Assembly: GCA_930367205.1 (NCBI GenBank)
Contig: OV884015.1
Coordinates: forward strand, 83,442,841-83,506,840
Origin: Acanthosoma haemorrhoidale
Lineage: Eukaryota; Arthropoda; Insecta; Hemiptera; Acanthosomatidae
Direction of reading: 5' to 3'
Length of the DNA stretch: 64,000 nt
A program made the translations under genes and the position numbers. Below, in pieces: positions 22,878-37,800 of the stretch; position 1 is the first letter of the stretch, and the number at the start of each line of letters is the position of its first letter. Below the pieces are notes generated by a model. That model made no database searches. It was not told the origin of the DNA and saw only the letters and a program-made list of their open reading frames with translations.

Positions 22878-25800
22878 ATGCCCGACTATTCAGGCACTGT
22901 TGTCTTCTTTGTCAACGGCCAAAAGGTAATTATTTTGAAATACTGCTATAACCAATTTTTAATTATATATTCAATTTTAATTATAATTATTTCAATTTAT
23001 TTGCAAATGTTTTCGCAAGTGTTTTATTGAATTCTTATCAATTGTTAATTTACAAAAATTATTGTTTTTTTTTGTTGCTGATGGTTTAGAAGAATTTAGA
23101 GTCATGTTGCATAACTATTATGTAACTACAACTTTTTTTGGAGAAAAAATATCTCACTTGGACTTTTTGGTTTCTTTTTTAAATTGAATTAAATTAGAAG
23201 GTGTCAATTTTTTTTTTCCACATTTATTTATTACTGATTGTGATCCACTTCACCTATGGTGGTCCCCGACACTGATCTAGATTCAGCTTAATTTTTGAAT
23301 TAATGACAATTTTGAAAAGTGACAAATATTTACGTTTGTTTATTCAAAGTTGCAAGATTTTTATTTGTTTTTAAAGCATCAGCAGAGGACAACTTTAAAA
23401 GAAAACCTAATATTTTTTCAAATAGTCCCCATAGTATTTGTATAATATATTTACAGTGTCCATAGTAATTAAAGAATTATACAATTATTTACCTGTCTAT
23501 TGAATTTTTAACCCCTTACTAAAACCCGATGTTCAGTATGATTCATCACACAGTTAAGATTTTTGTCATGGTAGTGAAAACGACTTTATTTACAGATCAC
23601 CACTTCTTATAATAAAAGTCAAGATCTTTAATTTTATATTATTATTGTAGTAATATTAAGATCTGAGAGAAAATGAGAAAGCTGAACACATTTTTCATCC
23701 CATCATGAAATCAACAAGAGGTTTACAAGTAAAAAATGGCACTCACAATCTATTGGACAGACAGAAAGAAAACAAGGGGTTTGGGTTTTAAATATACAAC
23801 AAACTGCTAAAAATGGGACTACCAATACATGTCAGTGATAGAAACCAACTAGTTAATCAATTAAAAAAAACTATTTTATATTTAGTACAAATTACTCAAA
23901 GATTTCTTTATAACATATCAACAAATAAGTAAAGGAACTTAGGGGGAACTGATAAACAATTTATGAAATGTTTAAAACCTTAATAGGTCACTCCTGAGAG
24001 AAGTGATAAGCAATTTTGTTAACAGTAGTGTTACATAGTTTCTGTAATACTATTGTAAAAAAATAATCTATTCTTAGAACCATGACACAGTAAAAATACA
24101 TCTTATTACCTTACTTCAAATATAGCTTTATAATACCTAATATTCAGTCATACAATTCACACTGTTTGTATTATATGAATGAAATTATCCTGATAAGCCT
24201 TAAAATATTTGTTTACTTTATTCATTTAAACAAACCCAAAATTGCAGCAGAAATGTCATTTTTTAGTAGATCATTAGTAAATTATTTAATCTTAAAGGAA
24301 CATTTAGTCCCTTAAAGCCTCTTTGGATTGAGATTAACTCATGAATGGATTCTTTGTATCAGTATACTGAAATTATATAATAATAAATACTGACCAACTT
24401 TCACCATGCTAATCAAAACATTAGTAATGCAGTGATTCTAACATTCCAAATGCCACATGAGCTGGTAGAACTAGTAAAACTTGTCTTGTGAAAAATGATC
24501 AACTCTCCTTGCTATATAAATAAAAAAATACATTTATTATCCAGTGAAGGGAACTATTTCAACTACCTATAAACAACTTCTTCTGGCACGTATTCTATCA
24601 ATACATTACATTTTAATGATATAATATGTCCTACAGGGTGGTTATGTCTTAAAAATATGAGGAATGTTTTAGGAATAATTGGCATGAAATCCCGCTTGTT
24701 GTATCATAAATAAGATAAGAGATCAGCTAATATGAGATATGACTTCTTTTGGACAGATTGTGTCACTAGTTAATCCATTGATAAATTCACTTTAAATTTT
24801 AGAAAATATGCAATTATTATTCATTTAGTCAGTATGTCAATTTTGAAATATTATACATTTTCCCATATAAAATATTTTCTTCAAGTAACATAACTTCAAA
24901 GTAAAACTTTTTTATCCTTGATGCGGCTCGGGATAATATTATTTTAATATAGAATATATTTTATCACAGGCTTTTCTAAAAAAAAAATCACAGACAATGA
25001 CACAAACAGTCGTATAGAGCTTGCAAAGTAGTTAACTGCAGTACTCTCTACCGCAGTCAGTCGCTGATATAGACTCCTTGGGTTGAGAAGAGTGTGCCTC
25101 AGTGTCATTGTTATTCTTAGACTTCAGTGTAGGAATGTCCAAAATGTGATTATATCAGTATTTTAGTTATTTGTATACTGTGAAATATATTTCCACCAAG
25201 TATAAAATTGATGTGGAAAATTATGTATGTTATTTCAGATGGTCAACATGCGAACCATTTTAAGTATAACAGAATGAAAATGTCACAACTGATGTAAATG
25301 TAACGAAAAAGTTGAACATTTTGTTATTGTTTCATTTCTTTTATTTTACAATGTATGCATATAACTTTAATAAAATAATAAAAACTTTAAAAAATAAAAT
25401 ATTTCTCTCCCATAACGAAGAATACTCATACCACCCCTAAATATTACTATGCCTCTGAAAACTAAATCCTCCAACCAAATATGACTTTGCAGTTCTGTTT
25501 TTTAGGGGCTTTGATGTTTTGTTTTTTTTATCAGATAACCTTATGTTTCACCTCAGTGTCATGCCTATCTTCCAGTCTGTTCTAGTCTCTGTGATTCCCT
25601 AATTTTACCTAGCGACAATAAACTTTACACATAAGTACCATTTGGTACTGCAATGACTTGATACTTACTGCCACCTCCACAAAACATTATTAAAGTGTCA
25701 TGTATTCATTATCAAGGCCAAAATTATACTTGTTTATTTATAAGGAGTAAAGGAGTATTATGAGAGTTTTATAATATATTAGAATTTATTTTCCCAGTTT

Positions 25801-28800
25801 CATTTAAGATGATCTCAGGGTATTGATTATAGTGCAAATTTTAGATCCCTCATAATGACATATATGCCCATAGTAACATATACACAGTTCAATTCATCCC
25901 TTATTACCTGAATTCCTAAAACCTGCATAGGCTTTTTCCTATTTATTTATTTTTAACTGATATCCAATTGATCATAAAAATATCATTACAATATATACAG
26001 TTAAAGGGTTTGGTCAACAAACAGTCTAAGTCACATTTTAAGTTTGAAGCTAAGGTAATGTAGTTCCTACAGAAACCAACAGATTTTGTTGCTATGCACT
26101 TTAAAGTGCAGAATGGTGAGCTCTATAATTTGTACAACTGACTATGTGGCATTTGCGAAAGGAACCGGTAAGAGAAGCTATATAGAAGGTTATTTAATAA
26201 AAAAACTTATTTTGGAAAAATGTAACATAGTTACAACTGTTATTCGACCCCCTTCAATTACAATTAGTATTTATTTTAAAATAAAAATTACTTCCGGATT
26301 GTGGAATGGTATAATTATAAAAAAGTTTTATTGTCTTTTCACAACTTATAACTGCTTCTTTAATGTAATAGTGCTTTCGACAGCTCTAAGCTGTCTTCAG
26401 TTATTTCCCATTGGTTATGTGGGGTATTTACATCATCTAATACACTAGTATATTTTTTTATCTATTTAACTAAGGTTTCTGCTATATCCAAGCTCCTTAC
26501 TTTTGGACTCAAAATAACCAACTGAATATTGGTCAGCTTAGAGCTGTTGAAAGCACAATAGTGCTAACAACATTAAATTAACATTAAACATTAAAGAAGA
26601 AGTTATAAGTTGTGGAGAGACTATAAAAGTGGTTTATAGTATTTATTTGTATTAGAACACACTTTCAAACAATTATTTTATACAATATTTGATTTAACTA
26701 TGATCTGTCCTAATAGTGCTGATATTTTACTAGGTAGAAGACAATAACATTGATCCGGAATGGACTTTGCTTTACTACCTGAGGAAGAAATGTATCTTTT
26801 TTAAATTGAATATATATATGTATATATTAATATTTCAGTGTGAGGTGTCACATTTTTAAGACAATTATATTTGTACTTTCCTTAGCTAAAATTTTAGTAC
26901 GTTTAAGTGGCACAAAGCTGGGTTGTGCAGAAGGAGGATGTGGGGCATGCACTGTGATGATTTCAAAATATAATCGACAGAATAAAAAAACTCTGTATCC
27001 TTTTATTTCACTTCATGCTTGATTTTGAAAATATGCTTGCTATTTTTCTATTATGTGTAGAATAAGATTCTGCTCTATTAATATCAAGGAAATTTGGATT
27101 GCTGGTTTTGAAACTGACACCAATTTAATTCCCAAAAGCAAACTTATTAGCTCATGAATAGACTAAATCAGAAGTTGATGAAAAATAAATATGCTTATAA
27201 GTTATGCCATCTTAGTGTCCTGAATATGAATTGGGTGGAATCTACTCCATATATTTTTTCTTAGGGTTTGGGTCTGGTTGGAGTTTAGTCAGTATCATCA
27301 GGGAAATGGGTGTACACAATTAAAATGTAGCAAATCTGGCCTAAATCTGAAATAGAGATTGTGAAGTAAGGGTTTAGCATTGATCAAAGTCTCATCACCA
27401 TCTACCTGGTGGCAATTGGTGGTTTATCTCTTCATGCAAGCTGAGTGCCATAGATTTAGTTTTTAATTTGTAGGGAATCTTGTTTCAATCCTTATCTGTT
27501 CAGTCATTATGCTGTCAATGCTTGCCTGGTGCCTGTTTGTGCACTCCATGGCACAGCGATAACCACTGTGGAGGGTATAGGAAGTGTTGGGAAAGACTTA
27601 CATCCAGTCCAGGAGAGGATTGCTAAATCCCATGGCTCCCAGTGTGGCTTTTGTACTCCTGGTTTTGTAATGTCAATGTACGCACTTCTCAGATCTTGTC
27701 CTGATAAGCCAACGATGAAAGATCTTGAAATCACTTTTCAAGGTAATTAGGACTAGTCAATTTAATTAAATTTACAAAAACTAAATTATAGTATAGTAAG
27801 TGCTACATTTTAGGTAACCTGTGTAGGTGCACTGGTTACAGACCAATAATTGATGGCTACAAGACATTTACCAAGGATTATCCACAAACAGATCTCTTAT
27901 GTCCGTTGGGAAGTTCTTGTTGTCGAAAAAAAAATGAAGTGAAACCTGAAGAGAATACTGGAAAGGAATCTGAAAATATTTTATTCAATCCTCACGAATG
28001 TATGGGTTATAATAGTTCTCAGGATTTAATATTCCCACCAGAATTGGCTGTAGGTATTTTAAATGAATTAAGAAATTAATATTTTATTCAAATATTGTTT
28101 GCATTGTATGGCCTTGATTGTTCAAAAAAAATTTCTTAGTGATTAAGGCTATGTTAAATTACTGTTTTATTCAATGATCTAAATTTTATGATAAATTTTT
28201 TGTCTAAATATACCTTATTAAAATACGTTATGAGAGGTAAGAACTATAAAAAAAGTTTTACTTCTGAAATTAAAAAATTTTCAATTGAATTAATCTCACA
28301 TCGCTTAGTACTCCATAGAATAATATTAAGATAATAATAATACAAACACATGTACAATAATGAGATTTCAATGAGCGCTCGTATATTTAATGTAGCTATT
28401 ACATCTTGCTATCTAACAGCTGGTGTTAGACTGCCGTAACTACATATTTTAAAATTAGTAAATATATATTGGAACTGAATACTTGTCCGTAAATGTATAT
28501 CTTATTTTAGAAATATAGGTTTCAGATAAGTATGACAAGCAGTCACTTGTTATAGTCGGGCCTAGAGTGACCTGCTTCCGACCAGTTAACTTAAATGAAC
28601 TTTTAACTTTAAAAAATCAATTCCCCAACGCAAAAATTATAAATGGAAACACAGAAGTTGGTAAGGACATTGAATGTGAATATAATACTACATTATTTAT
28701 TATTTTAAAGTTATTAATGTTCAAGCACAATTTTTGTTTTAGGAGTTGAAACTAAATTCAAAAATGTCTATTATCCATATATTATTGTCGCTAATATGAG

Positions 28801-31800
28801 TTCTGAATTATCTGCTATAACTGTTGAAGAAATAGGAGTTAGAATTGGAGCTGCTGCTACATTGACTGATGTTGAAAATTTCCTTAGAAAACAAATTATC
28901 ATAAGAGAAAGTATGATTTACATAATTTTTAGTTTTTACTGTTTATTGAATTTAATAAAATACTTTTTATTTCAGGTAGCTGTAAAATATATGAATCTAT
29001 TGTTAACATTCTGCAATTTTTTGCGGGTAAACAAATCCGTAATGTTGCGGTAAGGAATATTCTATTGTTTTGTTTTAGTGAGAATAGTATTGCATTGTAA
29101 GAATAGAAATTTTCTAGATAAAAGGCAGTTCTTAATGTAAAATAATGTTGTTTTATACTGTTTATAATTCTGTTCCAGGCTATTGGTGGTAACATAATGA
29201 CTGGCAGTCCTATTTCTGATTTAAATCCAATTCTCATGGCATCCAATGCACAATTGGAATGCAGAAATTCAGGTAAAATTATATTATTAGTTTGGGTAAA
29301 CAAATGTAGTCATTTCATCTCACATAATTGCAACAACAATTTCAAAGATGGTAGCCGCGTGATTGCTATGGATGATAGATTTTGGACTGGGTATCGGAAA
29401 AATATTGTGAAAGAAAATGAAGTCCTCTGCTCGGTAATGGTACCTTTCACTCAACAGGTATGGTGATATGCTTTTATTTTATGGGTAAATACTTTGATGG
29501 TCTTGCTTTTGAGTTTTCAAACCTAAACTAAATTTATAAGGTAAAATTTCCAACAATATATTTTCAGAACCAATACTTTAGGGCTTACAAACAGTCCAAA
29601 AGAAGAGATGATGATATTGCTATCGTAAATGCTGCATTTTTTTTGGAGCTGGAAGGTAAATCGATAAAGAAAATAAAAATGGCATTCGGAGGGATGGCTC
29701 CTACAACTATATTGGCAAGTAATACAGCTGCTAAAATAATTGGAAAGTGAGTTCAATTGAGTTTTTATTATGTGTAATTGATGGAACAGAATGTTATAAT
29801 GAATATTAAGTAGGTGAAATTGACTTTTGTGGAAATTGGCTGCTCTTTTTTGTGTTTGTTTTGGCATTCAGTATCTTCTTTGTTAGCAAGTTGAGACTAA
29901 TTTACTCCTATGGATTTTAAATTGCAAAAATATTAAATATTACAGTTTCAAGCCAACTAGTCTATACAAATATTTATAGAATTTATACAATACTTTTAGT
30001 GTTCTCTAGACATTTTATACCAATAATGGTAGTTGGTAGGTTAAGGTTTAAGGGATTTTCAGTAAATAGTTCACCAGATTTATTCTTAGGTATTCATAAA
30101 CAATTCATTATTTTACTGACCTGATATGAAAAATGACATTACTTATTAAAAACTTTTTTTTCTCATGCTAAGTGTTTATTAACACGAATTATTAAACAAT
30201 ATTTTCAAGTTTTATTTACTTTTCCAATAAAAATAAAAGCACATTAGTCATTAATTAAGCTTTTAACCCAGCCAGTGCCGGTCCACAGCCCGGATCAAAA
30301 ATTGGGGATGGAAAACTTATAATATTTCTAGAACCATTTACAATTACAGTAAATTGATAAACGCAAAAAGTTACACTGCTATGAAATGAAAATCTATAAA
30401 GTGAGTAGAACTTGAGAGAACTCAAGAGAGTTAAAAATATTTACATATTTCTAGTATTATGAAATGAGATATACAGCTAAGTGGATACATTTTTGATTGG
30501 TACTGGATGAATAGTTCTCTTCAACTCAATTATCTTTATGGCTTCTAACTCACTCCTATGCTGGGCCAGAACTCATGATTTTATAACTCCGAATCATCTT
30601 AGTCTTTTTTCTCTGAAGGTCCGGGATTCACTTCTTACTTTTGCCCGATCTTGCAACCCCCCTCCTAACTCCAACTATCCTTTGTTTACTCATCACGTCA
30701 ATTTCTACTTTTCTACCTGAGGTTTATACCTGAGATCCTAATCTAGACATTCTTTCAATGTATCAGTTTTATATTTAAAAAAAAAATCAATTTCAATTCT
30801 AATAAATAAATTTATTGATAGTAAAAATATTGTTATGATATTTTTTATTTATTTGTTTCTTGCAGTATCCTTGCTTGAATGTTTTTATTTATTACGTCTA
30901 CTTCTTGAAACTAGAGTTGTAAGCTATTTCCATCACCAAAAGAAGATACTTTATTTTGTAAAAAGCCTCTGTCTTTAAGTATGTTTGTCCATTCCATGAT
31001 CGCATAAAAATGATCTTTTCTAATGGAAATTTTAAACAGGCAATAATACCCTATCCTCTCCAGATAACACAGGGATCAATTTTTTTTTTTTGGTGTTATA
31101 GGCAGGAGGTACCTACTATCTTTGATTTTGATAAAATTCACAAAAGTTTATTAAATTATATTATATTGATAAAATTAGAAAAAAAATCTGGAGAGGTGGT
31201 CACTGGTACTTCTTAGATCTACTAATAATACTACTAATGCAGACTGTTTTAGAATATGGGACAATATGATGCTAGAACAAGCACTATCAAGTTTAATGGA
31301 AGAACTCTCATTAGCCCCATCAGCCCCTGGTGGGATGATTTTGTATAGACGATCTCTCGTTCTCAGGTAATTAAAATGCACATTTACCGGAGAATTTAAA
31401 GATTTTCAGATTTATACCTTTTATCTATATTAAAAAAGACAATAAAATATGTTAAGTAGGTTTTCTGTTTCTCTTAAAAATACATTAATAATAAACAAAC
31501 TGCACTAATGCTGCTCTAGGTGATGAATCCAAATAAACCTGAGTAAAACCAAAGCAATTATTTTTACCAAATGAGAACCCATCCTCCATAATTACCAATT
31601 ATTATTACATAATAATAATAATAATTATGGTTGGGTTCTGACAGACAAGCATTCATACTTTAAGCTAATTTTACCTTATTATCTCTAAACATTTACAACC
31701 TTATGATCTAACACTTTATTTTTTAAAAACTGGATAGTGGCCATAAAATGTCACTAACAATGGAACTGTAACTTAGTTTGTGCTTATAGCTTCGTCCTTG

Positions 31801-34800
31801 AAATATGTAACGTTCCTGTACCGAATTAAGGAAACCGGGGCGCTTCTGTCCTCTTCAATGTCCTGCTCAACCATGATACTCACAGTATCAGAGTGTAAGG
31901 AGGCAGCTTTCCAGGGACCGATGGCCTTCGGCCTCTGGAGTTCTTACAAGAATCGACGCCTGTAATTCCCCCTCTAAATATATTTTTAATACTTTCTTAT
32001 TTATTAAGAGGGAATGGGAAAGAAAGAAAACTTCATTAGTAATAACAATCAAATTTAATTCCCTAGTTAAATGTGTGGTCCTTGTACATAATGTTATTAT
32101 TTCAAATGTTTCACTTCAGATAAATTGTTTAGGGAGTTTTATAGAGCTAAGAATAATAAATATACCTATTGCAAATAATTATGTAGATATCTTAGATGTG
32201 TCATAGTGGGTGTTTTTTTTTCTTCGTTATGCCTATCCTCTGGTCTCAAAATGGGGTATCTCAGGCCTTACAACACCCAACCTCATGACTGCTGACTCCT
32301 AACTCACTCTTGGACCTAACTGCTTGAATGAGAAGAAGCAGACAAGAGTCCTCTCCTGCCTCCTTCCTCTCCTATTTGTGGTAATCTTCTGGAAAACCCA
32401 GGACAAGGTTCAGCTGCCTGCCAAGCTGGCACGGATACTTGTTCCCTACCCTTTTTCAAGTTATTTAAACTGAAAATTCCTTGCTTAGTAACAATCTAAT
32501 TTCAAACAATAAAAAATTTGTTAATATTAAAAATCGTTACAATATATGAATAAACCTTATTATATTTATATAATAAATATGAAAGTAAAGCTTGATTTAT
32601 TCATAGAATAATAAATATGTTTATTGCAGCTAAATATATATGCATTATTGTTTTTTTTAGTTTCTTCTTTAAATTCTATTTGTATGTATGCTGTGAACTA
32701 GACAAGCTCGGGCTAATCAATTCAATAGAACTTTCACATATGAGTGGTAAAGATCAGTTTGGGTCTGTGATGCCATCTAGTTCGCAATATATATCTATAG
32801 TAAGTATTATAGTAACTAATCACTATTATATTTGTTTTTTTTTATTTTATATTGATTGTTCCAAGTTTTTTTTCTGTAGGAATCACCACGCCAAGGGCAA
32901 CATGACATTGTTGGTCTACCTGTCGTTCACAAATCCGCCTTCAAACATACTACAGGTATTATATTTTATTGATATAAAGCTTGCATAGAACATTGTGTGA
33001 GCTTGCATAGACAGGTGAAATAATTATTCTATTTCTTGGAAATTATAAAAAAAGTTTCCTATCATGTTTTCCATTTCCTCCTCATTTGAGAAGAAATAGT
33101 ATTACTCTCAGGCCTTAGATTGAATATGTCACCTGGGCTTGCTCTGTATACTTGAAGATAACCATTCTTCCATGTTCTACTTCATCATTCTGTCATACAT
33201 AATTGAAAAATATTTCATAATGTCTTACACCTCTTCTACATCTGTCTCATGTCTACAACTTGCCAGTACCTTTCAGGGTGGGGTACTCAGCTCCTTCCTG
33301 TTCCTTCTGTACTCGTTTGATACAATCATTCATCCTTCAACCTCCCTCAGTGAATTCGCTGACAACACAGCATTCCTCTCTTACAATCCTGACCCCAGCC
33401 TCACTTCCTAAGCTTTGGAGGAACACCTGGCTCTTCTAAAACCATGGCTCTCCTAATGGAAATTCAAAGTGAATGCTGACAAGTCCTCTCATGTCACTTC
33501 ATCCTCCGTTGCTCAATCTGTCCTCCATTTTTGTTTTTGAACCAAACCATTTCTTTTAAATCCCAGACCACATATCTCGAACTTATACTAGACAAGGGAC
33601 TCACCTGGTGCTCTCACATCACATCCAAACAACAAACATTTAACAGAGGATACAAACTAATTCTTCTCCTCATGGGCAATCTTTAAGAAATATTTAGAAG
33701 AAATAGAAAACAATTGACTGGTTTATACAATACTACTCCATCTTATCTGGTCCTATGGAATAGTATCTGGGGGAGTGCCAAGCCCTCCAATATATTTTAC
33801 ATCCAATCCCTTCAAAACTAAATTCTCCGCAAGATAGCTAATAATCCCTTCTTTATCAGTAACTGTACCCTTCACGTTGATACCGACACCCCATTCATTT
33901 ACACCTAGTCATCAGAACGTCCATTCTCGCCTCCCTGGCCATCCTAAATTGTATAATGAGCTCTCGCTATACACGCTATCCTTGGCCTCACCACCTCCTT
34001 CAAACCAGACAGCCTTTGGTTTTTGTAAGCTCTGTGGGATAAAGTGAAAAGTTAAGTGGTTTTGACCAAAGAGGATTTTTCTGTTAAAAAAAAACTGCAG
34101 ACTAAAGCACTGCTTAAAATATGTTTTATTGAGTGCATGTAATCATTTAAAAAAAGATAATAACCTATAGTATTTAGATGGATTTTAAATTAAATATCTT
34201 AGCATCCAGATTAATATGTGGTGAGACTTATGTTGAATATAATTACAAAAAAATATTAAAATTGCTTTTCCACCTGTAACAAAACTTGAGAGGAACAGGG
34301 TTGCTTAGTATTGCAGGAGTATCTTTGTGACTTTGATCCATACCATGCCCCTTCCTCTGTTTCAAAAAGTTGATTTTTGGTTTCATAATCCATAAATTTT
34401 TAATTCAAAACTATTCATATTAAAAACAGGTAAATTTAACCAAAGTTTGCTAAAAAATTAGAGAAATAAAGTTCTTAAAAAAAAAAAATAAAAGATGGCT
34501 TTTTATATTAAGATAAATTAATCATTAAAAGAAACCAACTGAACAACAATAGCTGTTTGTTCATAGGTGAAGCCTTATACTGTGATGATTTACCAATCTT
34601 GGAAAATGAAGTGTTTCTGTGCCTAGTTACGAGCACTAGAGCCCATGCAAAAATAATTTCTATTGATCCTTCTGAAGCTTTGAAATTAGAAGGGGTCGTA
34701 GGTTTTGTATCAGCTACGGATATACTTCCGGGAAGGAATAGCTTTGGACCTATTGTGCATGATGAAGAAATTTTTGCATCAAAAAAGGTACAATGCATAT

Positions 34801-37800
34801 GGCTTAATAACTGATTTTCATAATCTAATATATAATGACTTCTAATGTGTAATGTACAATATACTATTAATATTTCAACGACAATTTTAGGTCTTATGCC
34901 ATGGTCAGGTTATTGGAGGAATTACTGCTGTTGATGAATTGATAGCACAAAGAGCAGCTAACCTTGTCAAAGTCGTTTATGAAGATTTAGTACCAGTCAT
35001 AATTACAACACAGGTATATTTAAAAAAAAAAACACTTATAGATTCCTAAACCTATTCTAAGGTAGCAAACTAAAATAGTGCAATTACCAAATCAGGTATA
35101 GAAGATAGGTTTACACCTGCAAACACTATAATTAAATAATAAAAACATTATTAATGCAGACCTTATATAAATAAATTTATTTTTTTAGGATGCAATAAGG
35201 GAAAAATCATTCTTTCCAGATTCCCCATTTAAGTTAGAGAGAGGGAATATTAACGAAGGCTTCAGAGCTTCTTATGATACAGTGGAAGGAGAGCTGACGA
35301 TAGGTGGGCAGGAGCATTTCTATCTTGAAACACATTGCTGTATAGTAATTCCTAAGACAGAAGATGAAGAAATAGAAATTTATGCCTCTTCTCAGCACCC
35401 ATCTGAAATTCAGGTCTGTATGCTGCCTTTTTTTTATAAAATTTTAAGTAGATTATTTAGGCTAATATGTTTTTTGTTTTAATTTTTTTTCTTTTATATG
35501 ACGGACCATAATGCAGAATACTGAAATGTCAACTGTTTGAATGTGAACTTTGATCATATTTACTTATTTATTTATAGCTGACTGTTTCTATGTTATTGTG
35601 CTATTTGTATTCTGCCCATGAAAATAATTTTCTGTTATTAAACAGTAAATTATGTATTTACATATATTTATGCTGGGGTATTAAACAAGAGTTTTTAGGG
35701 AATAATAAAAACAATTTTTTTTTTAATACATAGAAATTAGTAGCACACACACTCTCTATTCCTATAAATAGAGTAGTTTGCAAAGTTAAAAGAATGGGAG
35801 GAGCTTTTGGTGGAAAGGAGTCCCGTTCTGCTTACCTCGCTCTGTGCACTGCTGTCGCTGCTTATAAGTAAGAAATATTTATTGTCACTATAGCTCTTAT
35901 TATAAGCTAAATAAAATATACGGTTAATCATTGCATATTGTAGGTTAAAAAGACCAGTGAGAGCAATGTTTGATCGTAAGGAAGACATGGTGATAACTGG
36001 CCACAGACACCCTTTCTATGGAAAGTATAAAGCGGGCTTTGACATAGATGGAAAGATCAGAGCTTGTGAAATGTCATTGTATTGTAATGCTGGATGTTCA
36101 AAGGATCTTTCTGATGCTGTAAGTATTTTCTATAGTTGAATTATAATTTAGGTTACTTTAGGTAAATACAATGCTGATAGTGGTGAAATCACATCCTCAG
36201 TTGGTGAAATATATTTGACAAAAAGCATCATTATTATTTACATATTCATAAATCTGTTTACATTTTCTACATTTACCTTAAATTCATCAATGATTCTTAG
36301 TCTAAAATGTTAAAATCCTTGATCCCTAAAATCAATAAATATACCTAGTTGAATAATTATAATTTAATAACTAAAATATATATATATTGAAACCTACCTT
36401 ATTTTTACCATCTCTCTTTTTACTTTACTTAATCAATTTAACTTAACTAACTTGGCAGGTCCGTCATGAGATCTTTAATTCAAATAGTTTTATGTCTTGA
36501 CATAGGAATTTATCCCAATTGAATCGCCTGATCTCAAGGCTAATGTTGTGGTTATTAATAAATTGAGAAATTAGGAATTGTAAAATATATTCAAATAAAA
36601 ATGGTTATGACAAATAATTATAATTAAACATAGAGTATTGACAATATATAAAAAAACTATTCAAATCCTTTTAAATTATGATAGTTACAACTAATTACAA
36701 AACATGAATTTGAGCTCATTTTTTATGAATGGATCCATAATAGTAAACAATATTGATAACACCCACCTACAACTTATCCACCCATCTGTCTTAACACACC
36801 ATGGTATTCAATAAACATTCAACTACTTTTCTTTTCTTCTCTCAGTTCAATCGATAATCTTCCTGTAATTCAGCCAACGCCTGCTTTCTACTATTGGTTC
36901 TTCAATAGTATGGTAACCGCCAATTCAGGAGCTTGCCAGCTGCGTTCGTTTAGACGGCTGTGCAAAGACTACCCTTTTCAGCTCATCCCCACTCCTAGGA
37001 GTATTAGGGGAAATGGCCTTCACCATATGTGAGGATTCATGATGTTTATTCTCAAATATCATGAATGTTACAATATATATCAGGGAAATATGGTATCAGA
37101 GATAGGCAGATCAAGATCCATATTGAAAAACACAAGGTTTAAATCAACATTTAATGAATTATCCAACAACAGAGTAAGTGAGCAAGGAAGCAGGCTCCCT
37201 CAATAATTTGTACAGTACTGTACAAGTCACCACCACCGAATGATCTGGATGAGGCTCTTCCTAGTCCATCCCCACCTCTCTTTCTCTTTGTCACATAGTT
37301 CAGGGGAGCCTCGCCAGAAGGTACTATGCATAATCCTTGGCTCTCCGTTCCTTCTGGTTATATCTCTCACGCACAGAGATTTATATATATAATTTTTGCT
37401 TAACATTTAAAACATTTAGATTAAATAACCTAGTAGGAAGACAATAATCCTTATTTCATTAAAGTACAACCAACAAGCAGCATCCTACATCTTATGGAAG
37501 TAAACAAAAAATTCACTGCCCAGTCATGATGCTCTGTTATTCATAATGTTAGATTATATTGATACCATAAACCAAACAATGTAAGAAAATATTTGAGGCT
37601 AGATTTAATCTTATTTGATGGTGTTTTAAAATAATACTCAGAACACAGCATTACTGTTTTAAATATTTAAAATTTTCTCAAGTTGACATTATATTATCTT
37701 TTATATTTTAGTCAATTAAATATTCCATATTGCCAGATAATTAAATATGCATGAAAGACCTAATTAAAGAAATAAAGTTTCTAAAATACGTGTACAATGC

